Made by a program: the position numbers and the translations under genes. Below, piece after piece: positions 58,601-64,000 of a DNA stretch of 64,000 nucleotides. The stretch spans positions 9,026,231-9,090,230 of the forward strand of contig NC_134033.1 in assembly GCF_964204645.1 (NCBI RefSeq), read 5' to 3'. The notes below the pieces were generated by a model. It saw nothing but the letters and a program-made list of their open reading frames with translations, had not been told where the DNA came from and did no database searches. Positions within the stretch are counted from its first letter, which is position 1; each line of letters begins with the position of its first letter. This DNA comes from Tubulanus polymorphus (Eukaryota > Nemertea > Palaeonemertea > Tubulaniformes > Tubulanidae).

Positions 58601-61600
58601 AACATTTAGTACTGCAATTTATGATGATGATACGTTTAGTACTGCAATTTATGATGATATTATCGTACAGTCCAAATCTGCTTCAGATCATATGAGACAT
58701 TGGTCAAGCGTCCTTTATATTACAGAAAATATGGATTGAGGAGAAATGTAGATTGTTTAGAAATACTGTAACTTTTATCAGTCACATTATCTCTTGTTTC
58801 AGAAGAAGGCATAGTCCATGTACAAGCAATGGGAGATATATGTAGCGCTATAAGAAATATGAAGATTCCTACCAACATAACAAGATTTGTTTGAGCTGTG
58901 AATTACAGTCAAGCCCCGATATACCGCCCTCCCATATACAGCCTACCCCGCGGTATATCAGGGGTTGACTGTATTTATCTAGCGTATTTCCTATGTACCT
59001 TCATAGTTTGCAAGAAACATTTTACGCATTAATGAAGAAGAACAAGCCTATCATTTTGACTGAACATGAAGAAAATTTTGAAGTCATTGAGAACATGTTA
59101 ACTAATCCAACAGTCGTGTGTGCTCCTCAAGGTAATGGTGATTTTTCACTTTTTTCAAATATTTGCACTCAGAAGATTAAAGTCAAAGACAGATTGGTTG
59201 CATACCACTCTAAAGTTCTTCCTAAAGCAGCTAAATCCTATTGTGTCAGTGAATTGGAATTACAAGGATTATTGTTAAATATTTTGCATTTAAACATATT
59301 TTGAGATCGATTTCATTTCAATATTGTCGATCTCTTGCCATTGATATATATTAACAGTTTGAAGAACCAACCAACTACACTTAGGATGCATAAGTTAAAA
59401 AGTTACTCAAACGTCTTTCGCTATACTCATTTGATCTTTCTGACACTTACGAGTCCATAAGAAGGCTTACAATGCAACTAATCATTAATTAGGCTTACCA
59501 CGAATATAGTATTGATGAGGTGGAGTTGGACCTGCAAAAAGAAACAAGTCACATGGAAAATATACAGTGAACAATTAGCAGACATGCCAGATTTAAAAAA
59601 TCTACGTCAGGGCCATATTCAAATTTTGTCAGGGACGTCAGGGATATCTTGTAAAAGTCATTTCTTCAGGGACATATTAGAACTGTCAGGGATAAAAATA
59701 TCCAGCCACTTTTTCAGGAACATTAACAAGAATCTCAGGGAAAAACCTACTGAATTTTACAGTGAAACATTGTCATGACGAGCCTATTAGAATATAGGCC
59801 CTATCATTCTTTCTATCAACTCGATTTCCATTTCATAATTAGCTGGTTTGCTTTGATTGACATGATGCCAGATTGCCCCCAGCTGCTCAACAAGCAATTA
59901 TCCCAAAAAAGCTTTATAAGCTCAAAATTACTTATATTGGGCCATGAAAATGCTTTCATTTTGTAATTTGTATCAATTAAAAAATGAGTTGTTGATACTA
60001 TTTTATGGGCTTCTTGCTTAATCTATGTCTGTAGAATGTTGCACAGAGAACTCCGAACACCAGGCTGAAATAGCCGATCAGCAATTAGCGTGCGGCAAGT
60101 TTGATTGACAGCGCTACTGATTGTGTCTATGGGAGGCTGAGCTCTCCTCTAGTATCGCGCGCGAATGGATTTTGTTGCATTTTGTTGAATGAATGGCAGC
60201 TTATTGGAACACAGCCAGTTTCCTGGAAAACTTAAACTAGGCAACACTCGAGGCATGTTTTCACACGGTGCACACTTGATTTCAAATGTACATAGCTCAT
60301 ACACTATTAAAGTCTACACACGAGTCTCTCGCGTGGGGTGCGGCATTGCCGTGGCAAATCAGTTGGATCGATTATAGTAGCTCGAGCGAGCAATTGCCGG
60401 AACTATTTGAAATTAAACGCCACAATGCAGAATTATAACGTTAATGAGGCAATTCTCTCCGGGATTTTTATGGGCTCTTCATAAAATGTTAACTCTCGCC
60501 GGGATTTTAGGACTAAATGAAATTTTCGTGACAAATTGCAGCTCTCCGGGAAGGGGGACAAAATTTCAAGAACTGGGACTCACGTCTGGCATGTCTGAAT
60601 TAGTATGACATGAAATATATTTGAACTCAGTTAAGCCGTCAAATGCAAATTGAGACCCAAGAAGTTGCAATAACTTTACACAGTTCGACTGTAAATGAAT
60701 ACTAGAGGACCAAAGGTCCTGTACTCTCGAGGTCCATTTTTCATGATAATAATGAAAATGCAGTACATGTACTACTCTTTTAGTTATACATATTTGTTCT
60801 CTTTAACAAGTGCCCTGGGGCACTACGGCGAGACTGTGGTGTTTCACACCTATCACTAAAATTTTACAAATTTTGCAGACATGCAATGTTTTTGCCCATT
60901 CACATCAAGTGATGTAGTCATCCGCATATTAATTCATGAATTATCGATGAAATATTATTCAAAAATCTTTTTCTTATTATTGTGATCAACTTTTATCACC
61001 ATGCAACCCAATAGGCCTATAATGCGATATAATCTTCAATACAAAGTCGCCGGAACTATTTTAACAGCGTATTTAAAGGGGTCATGAAGAGGTTTTTGAG
61101 ATATGGCTTAATGTATTTTTTGTCATCAATTATACCTTATTTATTGATTAAGTGGTCAAGAAATAAGTTTTTAATTCTTCACTTAGTGTTAAAATGAGAC
61201 TTTTGATCAGACGCGCTGATTCCTTCCCAACTGGAAGTGTGACGTCATTCTGAGAACCCAAACCAAAACAACATGGTGTAGTGTATAGAAACGGGTGATA
61301 CTAACAGCGATAAATGTGCAAAATAGTGACTCAAATACATTAGATTCCAATCAAACGTCTGATGTTTAGGAAGCCAACAGTTGTCATTAATAGACAGTCG
61401 AAATTATTCCATTTAATTTAGACCTGATGCCTTAGAACGAAGGAATTTGTGACTATAGAGTACAGCATATTTCTACGTCGGGAGCAGCGAGCATTCATCG
61501 TCATTAAGTCATTCCCTCTGTAAAAACCACGCGGAGGGGATGACTGATATAGGCTAGACATCGAAGATATTTCTGTGGGTAGAGATATTTTTATCCAGTA

Positions 61601-63825
61601 CTGAACCATAAAAGCGTCCTGAAACCATAAACTTGTTTGTGAATCCCAGCCCAGCCTGCGCCATCCCGGCCATTGAATAGTAATGTGTGCTGCATACATA
61701 CTACAGCGATGTGGGTCACTGGGGAAAGCCAGTACTAAATGCAGTGGAAAGCGCGCATCTCTTACTACGTATTTAATTCACGAAAATAGCTTCACTTGGC
61801 AGGATAAAAGGCTCTTAGATGATGATAATAATAATAATAATAATAAATTGTCATTTATATAGCGCAAGGCTCCTTGAGAATATAAGTTCAAATGCGCTCC
61901 TCTAGAAACTATAAGTAGCTGGCACGGAATAGAACGGTTTTGAGTGTTCGCTTGAATGATTCACAAGACAAAGACTTGTCAGGTATGTCCGCAAGAAGGT
62001 TATTCCACAGTCTGGGAGCATATGTGGAGAATGTTCTGCCATCATATGAAGACAAGCGGAAAATAGGAACAACCAGTCTCTCCTGATTGGCAGAACATAG
62101 AAGTCTGACAGGTACATAGACTTGTAATAATCCGGATAAGTATACGGAAGTCAGGTTATTCAATGCCTTGAACGTTAACAGAACGACTTTATACTGGATT
62201 CTTGCAGAAACAGGTAGCCAGTGTAGGTCCTGAAGAACTGGCGTGATATGGTCGAATTTGTGTGACCTAGATACCAAACGTGAAGCTGAATTCTGGAGAA
62301 CTTGGAGTTTATGCGTTAAGTCTGCAGATAATCCAATTAACAAACTGTTGCAATAGTCGATGCGAGATAGGACTAGTGCCTGCTCAAGAGATTTAGTTGC
62401 TTCAGTACTAAGCTGGCTGCGCACTCTGGCAATGTTGCGTAAATGGAAGTATCCTGTTTTGAGAACATAATTAACATGATGTTTCATGCTAAGTTGTGGG
62501 TCGACCAGCACACCGAGATTACGCACTGGGTGAGCAGAGACTGGCACATTCAAAGATTTAATGCTAATAGCACGTATCCTGTCTGCTGTACCTATGAGGA
62601 GAATCTCTGTTTTTGTTGGGTTGGCCTTCAGGAAATTCTCACTGTACCACAAATTTATGGCCACTAGGCATGATTCAACTTTGGAGAACTGCAGCTGAAC
62701 CGACACTGAATCACGAACAGAGGTAATAAGTCTGTACACCTGATTATCGTCAGCAAATCCAAGGCGGCGCATATCATGTGAATTTATAAGCTCACCAAGA
62801 GGCAGAATATACAATAGAAATAACAGAGGCCCTAACACAGACCCCTGAGGCAAGCCATACTTCAACTTCACTGATGACGAGTGAACACCATTTACAACAA
62901 CAATCTGACACCGCTCAGTCAGTTATGATCTAAACCACTCAAGTACAAGACCGCTTACACCAAGGTAATTCCTCAAGCGCGATAAGAGTACCTCATGATC
63001 GACCGTATCGAATGCAGCGCTCAAGTTAAGTAAGACGAGTATTGCAACACCACCACTATCAACCATACAATGAATATCATTCTGAAGATGATAAAAACAT
63101 AAGTTTTGTGTATCCAAGTTTATGTGTGCCGTAATATTTGCGAGAATCTTTCTCTAAAGTGTGAAGCTAGTTAACACATAGGCTGGGTGTTCTCGCTCTT
63201 ACGATCCATCATCTTGGGGCCAAATCTTTGGTTTCGGCCCTAAAATTTGTCGCTGCCTTTGTACAGTTCATAGCTACACACAGCCAAGGTATTCGAAAGA
63301 TGGTAAAATTAGCGCGATATTCAACGAAAATGAGTGTTGTATAATAACGCTTCTGAGTGTGCTGCAGGCGATGTGTTCTCAGAATGACGTCATCAACATC
63401 ACTGCGCAAATGCGAGCGTCCTGTTGCTAGGGCATTTGCTATGGGCTTTTGCGAGTTTGGATAAAGATATTTTAATAAATTTTTCACGAGACTACCATAG
63501 ATGCATACGGTGAATGTTTTATACAAAAAAAATTAGATTTAAAATTTTTTTCAAAACCTCTTCATGACCCCTTTAACCTCATTTTTTGGAACTTTCATTA
63601 AATCAATGACTGTAAAAACAATGTGCTTTGGTTGGCGGTACACATACATGACACGATGCCAACACGCTAGTAACACTAGCTCTCTTTTTCCTCTGGAGCT
63701 AAAAATCAATTACTATCTTATTTTTCATACCATCAGGATCATGAATCAAGCAGCGCTTCAACATATGATATATCCCGATCTTCACTGTTCCATATGTGGC
63801 CTGTCGAAGAATTGCAGGAGGTAAC
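37749..63825 (-). CDS. SLC25A30: Mitochondrial carrier, SLC25A14/SLC25A30-like (UCP5/KMCP1 type), C-terminal 7 exons
   Basis: Minus-strand gene; its 5' exons (first transmembrane repeat start) lie beyond 64000. Seven exons joined by GT-AG introns give about 224 residues. They show the end of repeat 1 ([17 protein letters not shown]), repeat 2 with PTDVLKV and EGIRGLWT, the UCP5/KMCP1-specific [18 protein letters not shown], repeat 3 with [20 protein letters not shown] and SRMMNQQ, and [20 protein letters not shown] and PID are two of the three P-x-[DE] carrier signatures. The [13 protein letters not shown] block separates this subgroup from UCP4 and UCP1-3. The family exchanges anionic substrates, probably inorganic anions and dicarboxylates, across the inner mitochondrial membrane; substrate here is inferred. 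SLC25A14 versus SLC25A30 cannot be decided because invertebrates often have one ancestral copy. One intron holds 13 kb of retroelements. Confidence 0.92.
37970..38077 (-). CDS. SLC25A30: SLC25A14/30-like exon 6
   Basis: Acceptor atatttag, exon from 38077 to 37970, donor GTTCGT (non-optimal +3/+4). It encodes [20 protein letters not shown], then [16 protein letters not shown]. The loop between RMMNQ and YTGT is Gln/Ala-rich and longer than the family form I know. Confidence 0.88.
38848..39745 (+). repeat. Interspersed repeat, copy 1 (partner 44495-45000)
   Basis: Two blocks match in order: 'cttgaagcattggta.attatactgtgg' (38868 and 44511) and 'aatgaaaacaaaaacagaa', 'tgaatgcaaaat', 'cgcatcaaaa.gttgca' (39616 and 44889). 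The sequence between the blocks differs, and the palindrome at 39281-39395 is only in this copy. Confidence 0.8.
39281..39397. repeat. Near-perfect palindrome, foldback MITE-like
   Basis: The arm 'atatttgcgcaatgtttcag' plus 'ctaaagact' and 'tagccatcatcgggcgtact' is mirrored by 'agtacgcctgatgatggcta', 'agtctttag' and 'cgaaacgttgcgcaaatat'. The arms are about 53 bp around an 11-nt spacer (tagccattatc), so the whole unit would fold into one long hairpin. Confidence 0.88.
41145..41205 (-). CDS. SLC25A30: SLC25A14/30-like exon 5
   Basis: Acceptor tttttcag, exon from 41205 to 41145, donor GTAATT. It encodes [20 protein letters not shown], start of the third repeat with the NPIDVVK signature. 61 nt; phase 2 in, phase 0 out. 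Confidence 0.93.
42387..42511 (-). CDS. SLC25A30: SLC25A14/30-like exon 4
   Basis: Acceptor tttctag, exon from 42511 to 42387, donor GTATGT. It encodes [20 protein letters not shown], then [13 protein letters not shown]. This block is diagnostic for the UCP5/KMCP1 subgroup. Ends in phase 2; AC plus A gives Thr. Confidence 0.94.
42813..44275 (+). pseudogene. DIRS-like retroelement gag relic (copy D)
   Basis: A chain of ORFs in shifting frames on the + strand: a Ser/Lys-rich start (42813-43200), [14 protein letters not shown] (43217), a 43269-43526 part, [19 protein letters not shown] and [18 protein letters not shown] (43570-43770), then [17 protein letters not shown] (43790) and an Arg/Gly-rich tail. 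LFGDDL and the RGxG tail are the pattern of gag proteins of DIRS-type and related retroelements, and [10 protein letters not shown] near the end resembles the start of the downstream RT region. At least three frameshifts make it a pseudogene. It lies in the carrier intron, opposite to the host gene. Confidence 0.6.
44059..44166 (+). repeat. 54-bp in-frame tandem duplication in gag copy D
   Basis: Two adjacent 54-bp units (starting gaggtgag at 44059 and 44113) encode repeats of [12 protein letters not shown] / [12 protein letters not shown], 18 residues per unit. Confidence 0.92.
44381..44479 (-). CDS. SLC25A30: SLC25A14/30-like exon 3
   Basis: Acceptor ttttaag, exon from 44479 to 44381, donor GTAAGT; exactly 33 codons, phase 0. 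It encodes [20 protein letters not shown], then [13 protein letters not shown]. The matrix-side motif EGxRGLW continues into GVGPTSQR in the next exon. Confidence 0.93.
44495..45000 (+). repeat. Interspersed repeat, copy 2 (partner 38848-39745)
   Basis: Lies just upstream (in gene sense) of carrier exon 3; see the copy at 38848 for the matching blocks. Confidence 0.8.
45120..45200 (-). repeat. tRNA-like segment, minus strand
   Basis: On the minus strand GTGACATAAGGCGTGATGC, then GGGTTCGAGTCCTGCTG: A- and B-box-like stretches about 50 bp apart. Probably a SINE head; the stems do not pair well. Confidence 0.4.
45338..45394 (-). repeat. DIRS 3' terminal inverted repeat (outer part)
   Basis: 57 bp (ttacaatttttggaact... 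ending ccctttcctatgg) that are the inverse of 45556-45612 with one mismatch. As the outermost matched sequence it marks the element end near 45338. Confidence 0.85.
45556..45655 (-). repeat. DIRS internal complementary region (ICR)
   Basis: The first half (45556-45612) is the inverse of the terminal repeat at 45338-45394. The second half (about 45606-45655, ccctttcctatggtttttgc) repeats the terminal sequence in direct orientation, so the two halves meet at a shared ttgtaa. That is the expected image of two inverted terminal repeats joined end to end in the circular intermediate. Confidence 0.8.
45910..46776 (-). pseudogene. Tyrosine recombinase of DIRS copy B, N-terminal deletion
   Basis: 289-codon ORF with the full C-terminal catalytic domain: Arg in [12 protein letters not shown]-x-x-R in [11 protein letters not shown], and nucleophile Tyr in FTSFYLRD. 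The GYRPAISHT motif near the start matches copy [10 protein letters not shown]. Compared with copy A, about 55 residues of the core-binding domain are missing: after [14 protein letters not shown] the sequence jumps to VITIKGYRP (deletion near 46790). Cuts and joins DNA in DIRS integration; this copy is probably inactive. Confidence 0.85.
46797..47053 (-). pseudogene. RNase H tail / recombinase start of DIRS copy B
   Basis: The reading frame gives [23 protein letters not shown] and [12 protein letters not shown], closely parallel to copy A ([17 protein letters not shown] and [12 protein letters not shown]). Its start coincides with the fold-back junction at 47032-47070. Confidence 0.75.
47032..47070. 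repeat. 17-bp perfect fold-back at the A/B junction
   Basis: atctctctatttgatcc (47032-47048), agtaa, ggatcaaatagagagat (47054-47070). On the minus strand the copy B side of the hairpin is native coding sequence (DQIERS); the other arm replaces the end of the copy A recombinase. Confidence 0.95.
47042..48140 (-). pseudogene. Tyrosine recombinase of DIRS copy A
   Basis: Begins [17 protein letters not shown], in a frame overlapping the end of the RNase H ORF. The core-binding domain ([28 protein letters not shown]) is complete. A frameshift near 47815, then the catalytic Arg in [10 protein letters not shown], a TAA stop at 47330-47332 in the same frame, H-x-x-R in [11 protein letters not shown] and the Tyr in FSSFYLKD. 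The C-terminus stops after QLGSL at the fold-back. Confidence 0.85.
47916..48701 (-). pseudogene. RNase H of DIRS copy A
   Basis: [17 protein letters not shown] holds the central Asp of retroelement RNase H, followed by [17 protein letters not shown] (the H..N..AD-like end), then [14 protein letters not shown] and [13 protein letters not shown], a C-terminal domain typical of DIRS pol. The frame runs on past the recombinase start in another frame. Confidence 0.85.
48496..50073 (-). pseudogene. Reverse transcriptase of DIRS copy A
   Basis: Clear DIRS-type [16 protein letters not shown] and [16 protein letters not shown], then [39 protein letters not shown], the catalytic [11 protein letters not shown] and [16 protein letters not shown]. 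The frame is intact for about 305 codons to near 49150; a frameshift then moves the real sequence to another frame ([15 protein letters not shown], parallel to copy [14 protein letters not shown]). The rest of the long ORF (49150-48496) is out of frame. Start codon uncertain because gag overlaps. Confidence 0.85.
51571..51987 (+). pseudogene. C-terminal end of a non-LTR retrotransposon pol
   Basis: [56 protein letters not shown] and [11 protein letters not shown] are the typical post-RT tail of CR1/Jockey-superfamily LINEs (LQKKAxRxI, hTxPLFxxxxIL, NTRS, GPxIWN). Stop at 51985-51987. The RT catalytic part is missing by 5' truncation. Confidence 0.8.
52495..52632. repeat. (TTA/ATT)n microsatellite
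   Basis: About 135 bp of slightly interrupted ATT repeats within the LINE 3' UTR. Confidence 0.95.
53000..53430 (-). other. Leader region between DIRS copies C and A
   Basis: Non-coding; probably the 5' end of copy A. It contains the 14-bp palindrome gttctctagagaac at 53346-53359 and a G/C-rich stretch at 53120-53170. No match to the terminal repeat of copy B. Confidence 0.4.
53490..53868 (-). pseudogene. RNase H of DIRS copy C
   Basis: [37 protein letters not shown] and [14 protein letters not shown] closely follow copy A. The frame runs into unrelated sequence at about 53500, the breakpoint of the element. Confidence 0.8.
53880..55317 (-). pseudogene. Reverse transcriptase of DIRS copy C
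   Basis: Pieces: [17 protein letters not shown] and [14 protein letters not shown] (55317-54754); [20 protein letters not shown] and [17 protein letters not shown] (55027-54587); FVYLDD directly followed by TGA near 54450; then [19 protein letters not shown] (54413-53880). The stop right after the catalytic YLDD replaces the Trp found in copy A. Confidence 0.8.
55428..56938 (-). pseudogene. gag-like ORF1 of DIRS copy C, SR-rich
   Basis: ORF pieces in several frames. 56796-56374 carries the Arg/Ser/Asp-rich domain ([19 protein letters not shown]); 55903-55592 carries [19 protein letters not shown] and [12 protein letters not shown], parallel to [21 protein letters not shown] and [12 protein letters not shown]; 55619-55428 carries [13 protein letters not shown], parallel to [12 protein letters not shown]. 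Several indels prevent one continuous frame. Confidence 0.7.
57663..57748 (-). CDS. SLC25A30: SLC25A14/30-like exon 2
   Basis: Acceptor attacag, exon from 57748 to 57663, donor GTAAGT. It encodes [20 protein letters not shown], then [16 protein letters not shown] is the signature motif of the second carrier repeat. Confidence 0.93.
57913..57985 (+). repeat. tRNA-like segment / SINE head
   Basis: TGGCTCAGTGGGTTAAGCAC (A box) and GGTTTCGAATCCC (B box, 57958-57970) are about 30 bp apart as in a tRNA, but the acceptor and anticodon stems do not pair convincingly. A pol III-type promoter of a SINE or a tRNA pseudogene. Confidence 0.5.
58598..58658 (+). repeat. 30-bp tandem duplication over the RT active-site motif
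   Basis: acatttagtactgcaattta plus tgatgatgat is followed at once by acgtttagtactgcaattta plus tgatgat, giving [10 protein letters not shown] then [10 protein letters not shown]. Confidence 0.9.
58904..58973. mobile_element. 70-bp palindromic MITE, TACAGTCAA termini
   Basis: tacagtcaagccccgatata at the left mirrors tatatcaggggttgactgta at the right; TA at both ends. CAGTCAA-type tips with TA duplication are seen in pogo/Tigger-type elements. A single end of the same kind appears at 15840-15885 (ttataacgaactttgactgta). Confidence 0.8.
59579..60597. mobile_element. 1,019-bp element with 13-bp TIRs and AATTAG target duplications
   Basis: CAGACATGCCAGA at 59579-59591 is the exact inverse of TCTGGCATGTCTG at 60585-60597. 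AATTAG flanks both sides (59573-59578 and 60598-60603). Inside, tcaggga recurs on the left and ctccggga/cgccggga on the right. No transposase motif seen. Six-base duplications do not fit hAT (8), Tc1/mariner (2) or Harbinger (3). Confidence 0.72.
61819..61848. repeat. (ATA)n tail repeat of the LINE
   Basis: gatgatgataataataataa and on: nine or so ATA/ATG units at the 3' end of the LINE. Confidence 0.9.
61909..63117 (-). pseudogene. LINE reverse transcriptase, L2/CR1-like, one premature stop
   Basis: About 400 codons in one frame. [20 protein letters not shown] is RT block 3, [18 protein letters not shown] block 4, [10 protein letters not shown] the catalytic [18 protein letters not shown] block 6 and [17 protein letters not shown] block 7, then [19 protein letters not shown] and [14 protein letters not shown] of the C-terminal region, to the stop after LFRASYL. 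One TAA interrupts the frame at about 62920, where the family has Tyr (S-Y-L). The N-terminal endonuclease is lost by truncation. Confidence 0.88.
63731..63825 (-). CDS. SLC25A30: SLC25A14/30-like exon 1 of those in window
   Basis: Read on the minus strand: acceptor ttatttag, exon from 63825 to 63731, donor GTATGA. It encodes [20 protein letters not shown], then [11 protein letters not shown], matching the family's AxLRQA(S/T)YGT(I/V)KIG at the end of the first repeat. Starts and ends in phase with one leftover base each. Confidence 0.92.
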
Positions 63826-64000
63826 CTAAATAACAAAAAACATAAGTTTTAGAGAACAAATCAACCAGGAATTCATCTGTACCGATTTTGATGTGTCATC
63901 TTGGATAAACCACCACCCCGCATTACTGCCTAATGGAATCTATCGATATATTGACTTGGAACTAGTCAAAAAAAGGAGTCTATCAGCTTATATAGCTCTG
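63826..64000. other. Right-edge intron of the carrier gene
   Basis: 175 bp upstream (in gene sense) of the first visible carrier exon; nothing recognisable. Confidence 0.4.

Larger units (their letters stand above)
58500..59310 (+). pseudogene. Ty3/gypsy-like pol relic (RT-RNase H)
   Basis: [20 protein letters not shown] (58521) resembles the MPFGL-NAP-FQ--M RT block; [11 protein letters not shown] resembles the catalytic region; [19 protein letters not shown] (58830) resembles the AI--M--P-- block before the connection domain. RNase [28 protein letters not shown] and [11 protein letters not shown] (58993-59304). Frameshifts and stops throughout. A 70-bp palindromic MITE lies at 58904-58973. 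Confidence 0.75.
61817..63170 (-). mobile_element. L2/CR1-like LINE, 5' truncated
   Basis: Inserted in the TTAA element. On the minus strand it carries the pol C-terminal half and ends in a (TTA)n tail (ataataataat at 61822-61846 on the + strand), the short-repeat tail typical of L2/CR1-type LINEs. The 5' edge near 63170 is approximate. Confidence 0.85.
61079..63572. mobile_element. TTAA-flanked inverted-repeat element split by a LINE
   Basis: AGGGGTCATGAAGAGGTTTT at 61079 and its exact inverse ending at 63572 are bounded by TTAA at 61075-61078 and 63573-63576, the target of piggyBac-type (also Kolobok-type) transposons. A second inverted pair (gtgacgtcattctgagaac at about 61239 and its near-inverse near 63377-63395) extends the symmetry. 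Without the LINE (about 61.82-63.17 kb) the element is about 1.1 kb and has no transposase. Confidence 0.85.

Noticed and set aside
61418-61699. 93-codon minus-strand ORF
   Set aside because: It lies in the non-coding part of the TTAA-flanked element and has no recognisable motif.
37749-63825. UCP4 (SLC25A27) or UCP1-3 for the carrier
   Set aside because: The block [18 protein letters not shown] and the RMMNQ-YTGT spacing are those of the UCP5/KMCP1 subgroup; UCP4 and UCP1-3 differ there.
1-64000. CRISPR arrays, operons, phage or bacterial systems
   Set aside because: No regular direct-repeat/spacer array and no long bacterial-type ORFs; the genes are split by GT-AG introns.

Overview
The window is animal nuclear DNA: AT-rich, with long GT-AG introns, two split conserved genes and dense interspersed repeats. 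The gene content (a cilium/sperm-type MYCBP-associated protein and a UCP5/KMCP1-type mitochondrial carrier), abundant DIRS-type tyrosine-recombinase retrotransposons, CR1/L2-like LINEs and many short inverted-repeat DNA elements point to a marine invertebrate. An echinoderm- or hemichordate-like deuterostome is my best guess, but the sequence does not prove it.

Layout. (1) 1-26.1 kb, + strand: the last 13 coding exons of a MYCBPAP-like gene. All phases are compatible, and the reading frame runs for about 557 residues to a stop at 26077-26079. Its introns hold tandem repeats, MITEs, a Harbinger-like element carrying a MADF-like ORF (19.15-19.93 kb) and an 847-bp solo LTR with a perfect 5-bp target duplication (24.93-25.77 kb). 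(2) 26.1-37.7 kb: the region between the two genes. It contains nested MITE-like elements, a large broken inverted repeat (34.8-35.8 kb), a complete TA-flanked MITE (36.55-37.16 kb) and an unidentified 55-codon ORF followed by AATAAA (33.78-34.01 kb). (3) 37.7-64 kb, - strand: seven exons of an SLC25A14/SLC25A30-like carrier; its first exons lie beyond the right edge.

The 13-kb carrier intron between 44.48 and 57.66 kb is mostly a stack of DIRS-like retroelements in the host gene's orientation. Copy C (57.0-53.4 kb) is decayed. Copy A (53.0-47.05 kb) has an SR-rich gag, an RT with YLDD, an RNase H and a tyrosine recombinase. Copy B (47.05-45.34 kb) is a 3' fragment with an almost complete recombinase and a textbook internal complementary region plus terminal inverted repeat. 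A 5'-truncated LINE with a 7-bp target duplication (TACGTCT) sits inside the gag of copy A. The A/B junction is a 17-bp perfect fold-back. A fourth, different gag relic (D) lies on the + strand at 42.8-44.2 kb. The first retained carrier intron (57.75-63.73 kb) holds a decayed Ty3/gypsy-like pol, a 1-kb element with 6-bp target duplications, and a TTAA-flanked element split by an L2-like LINE.

No bacterial-type system (operon, CRISPR, phage) is present. The notable biology is the architecture of the mobile elements. Their boundaries are read directly from repeats and target duplications; family names rest on recognised protein motifs.
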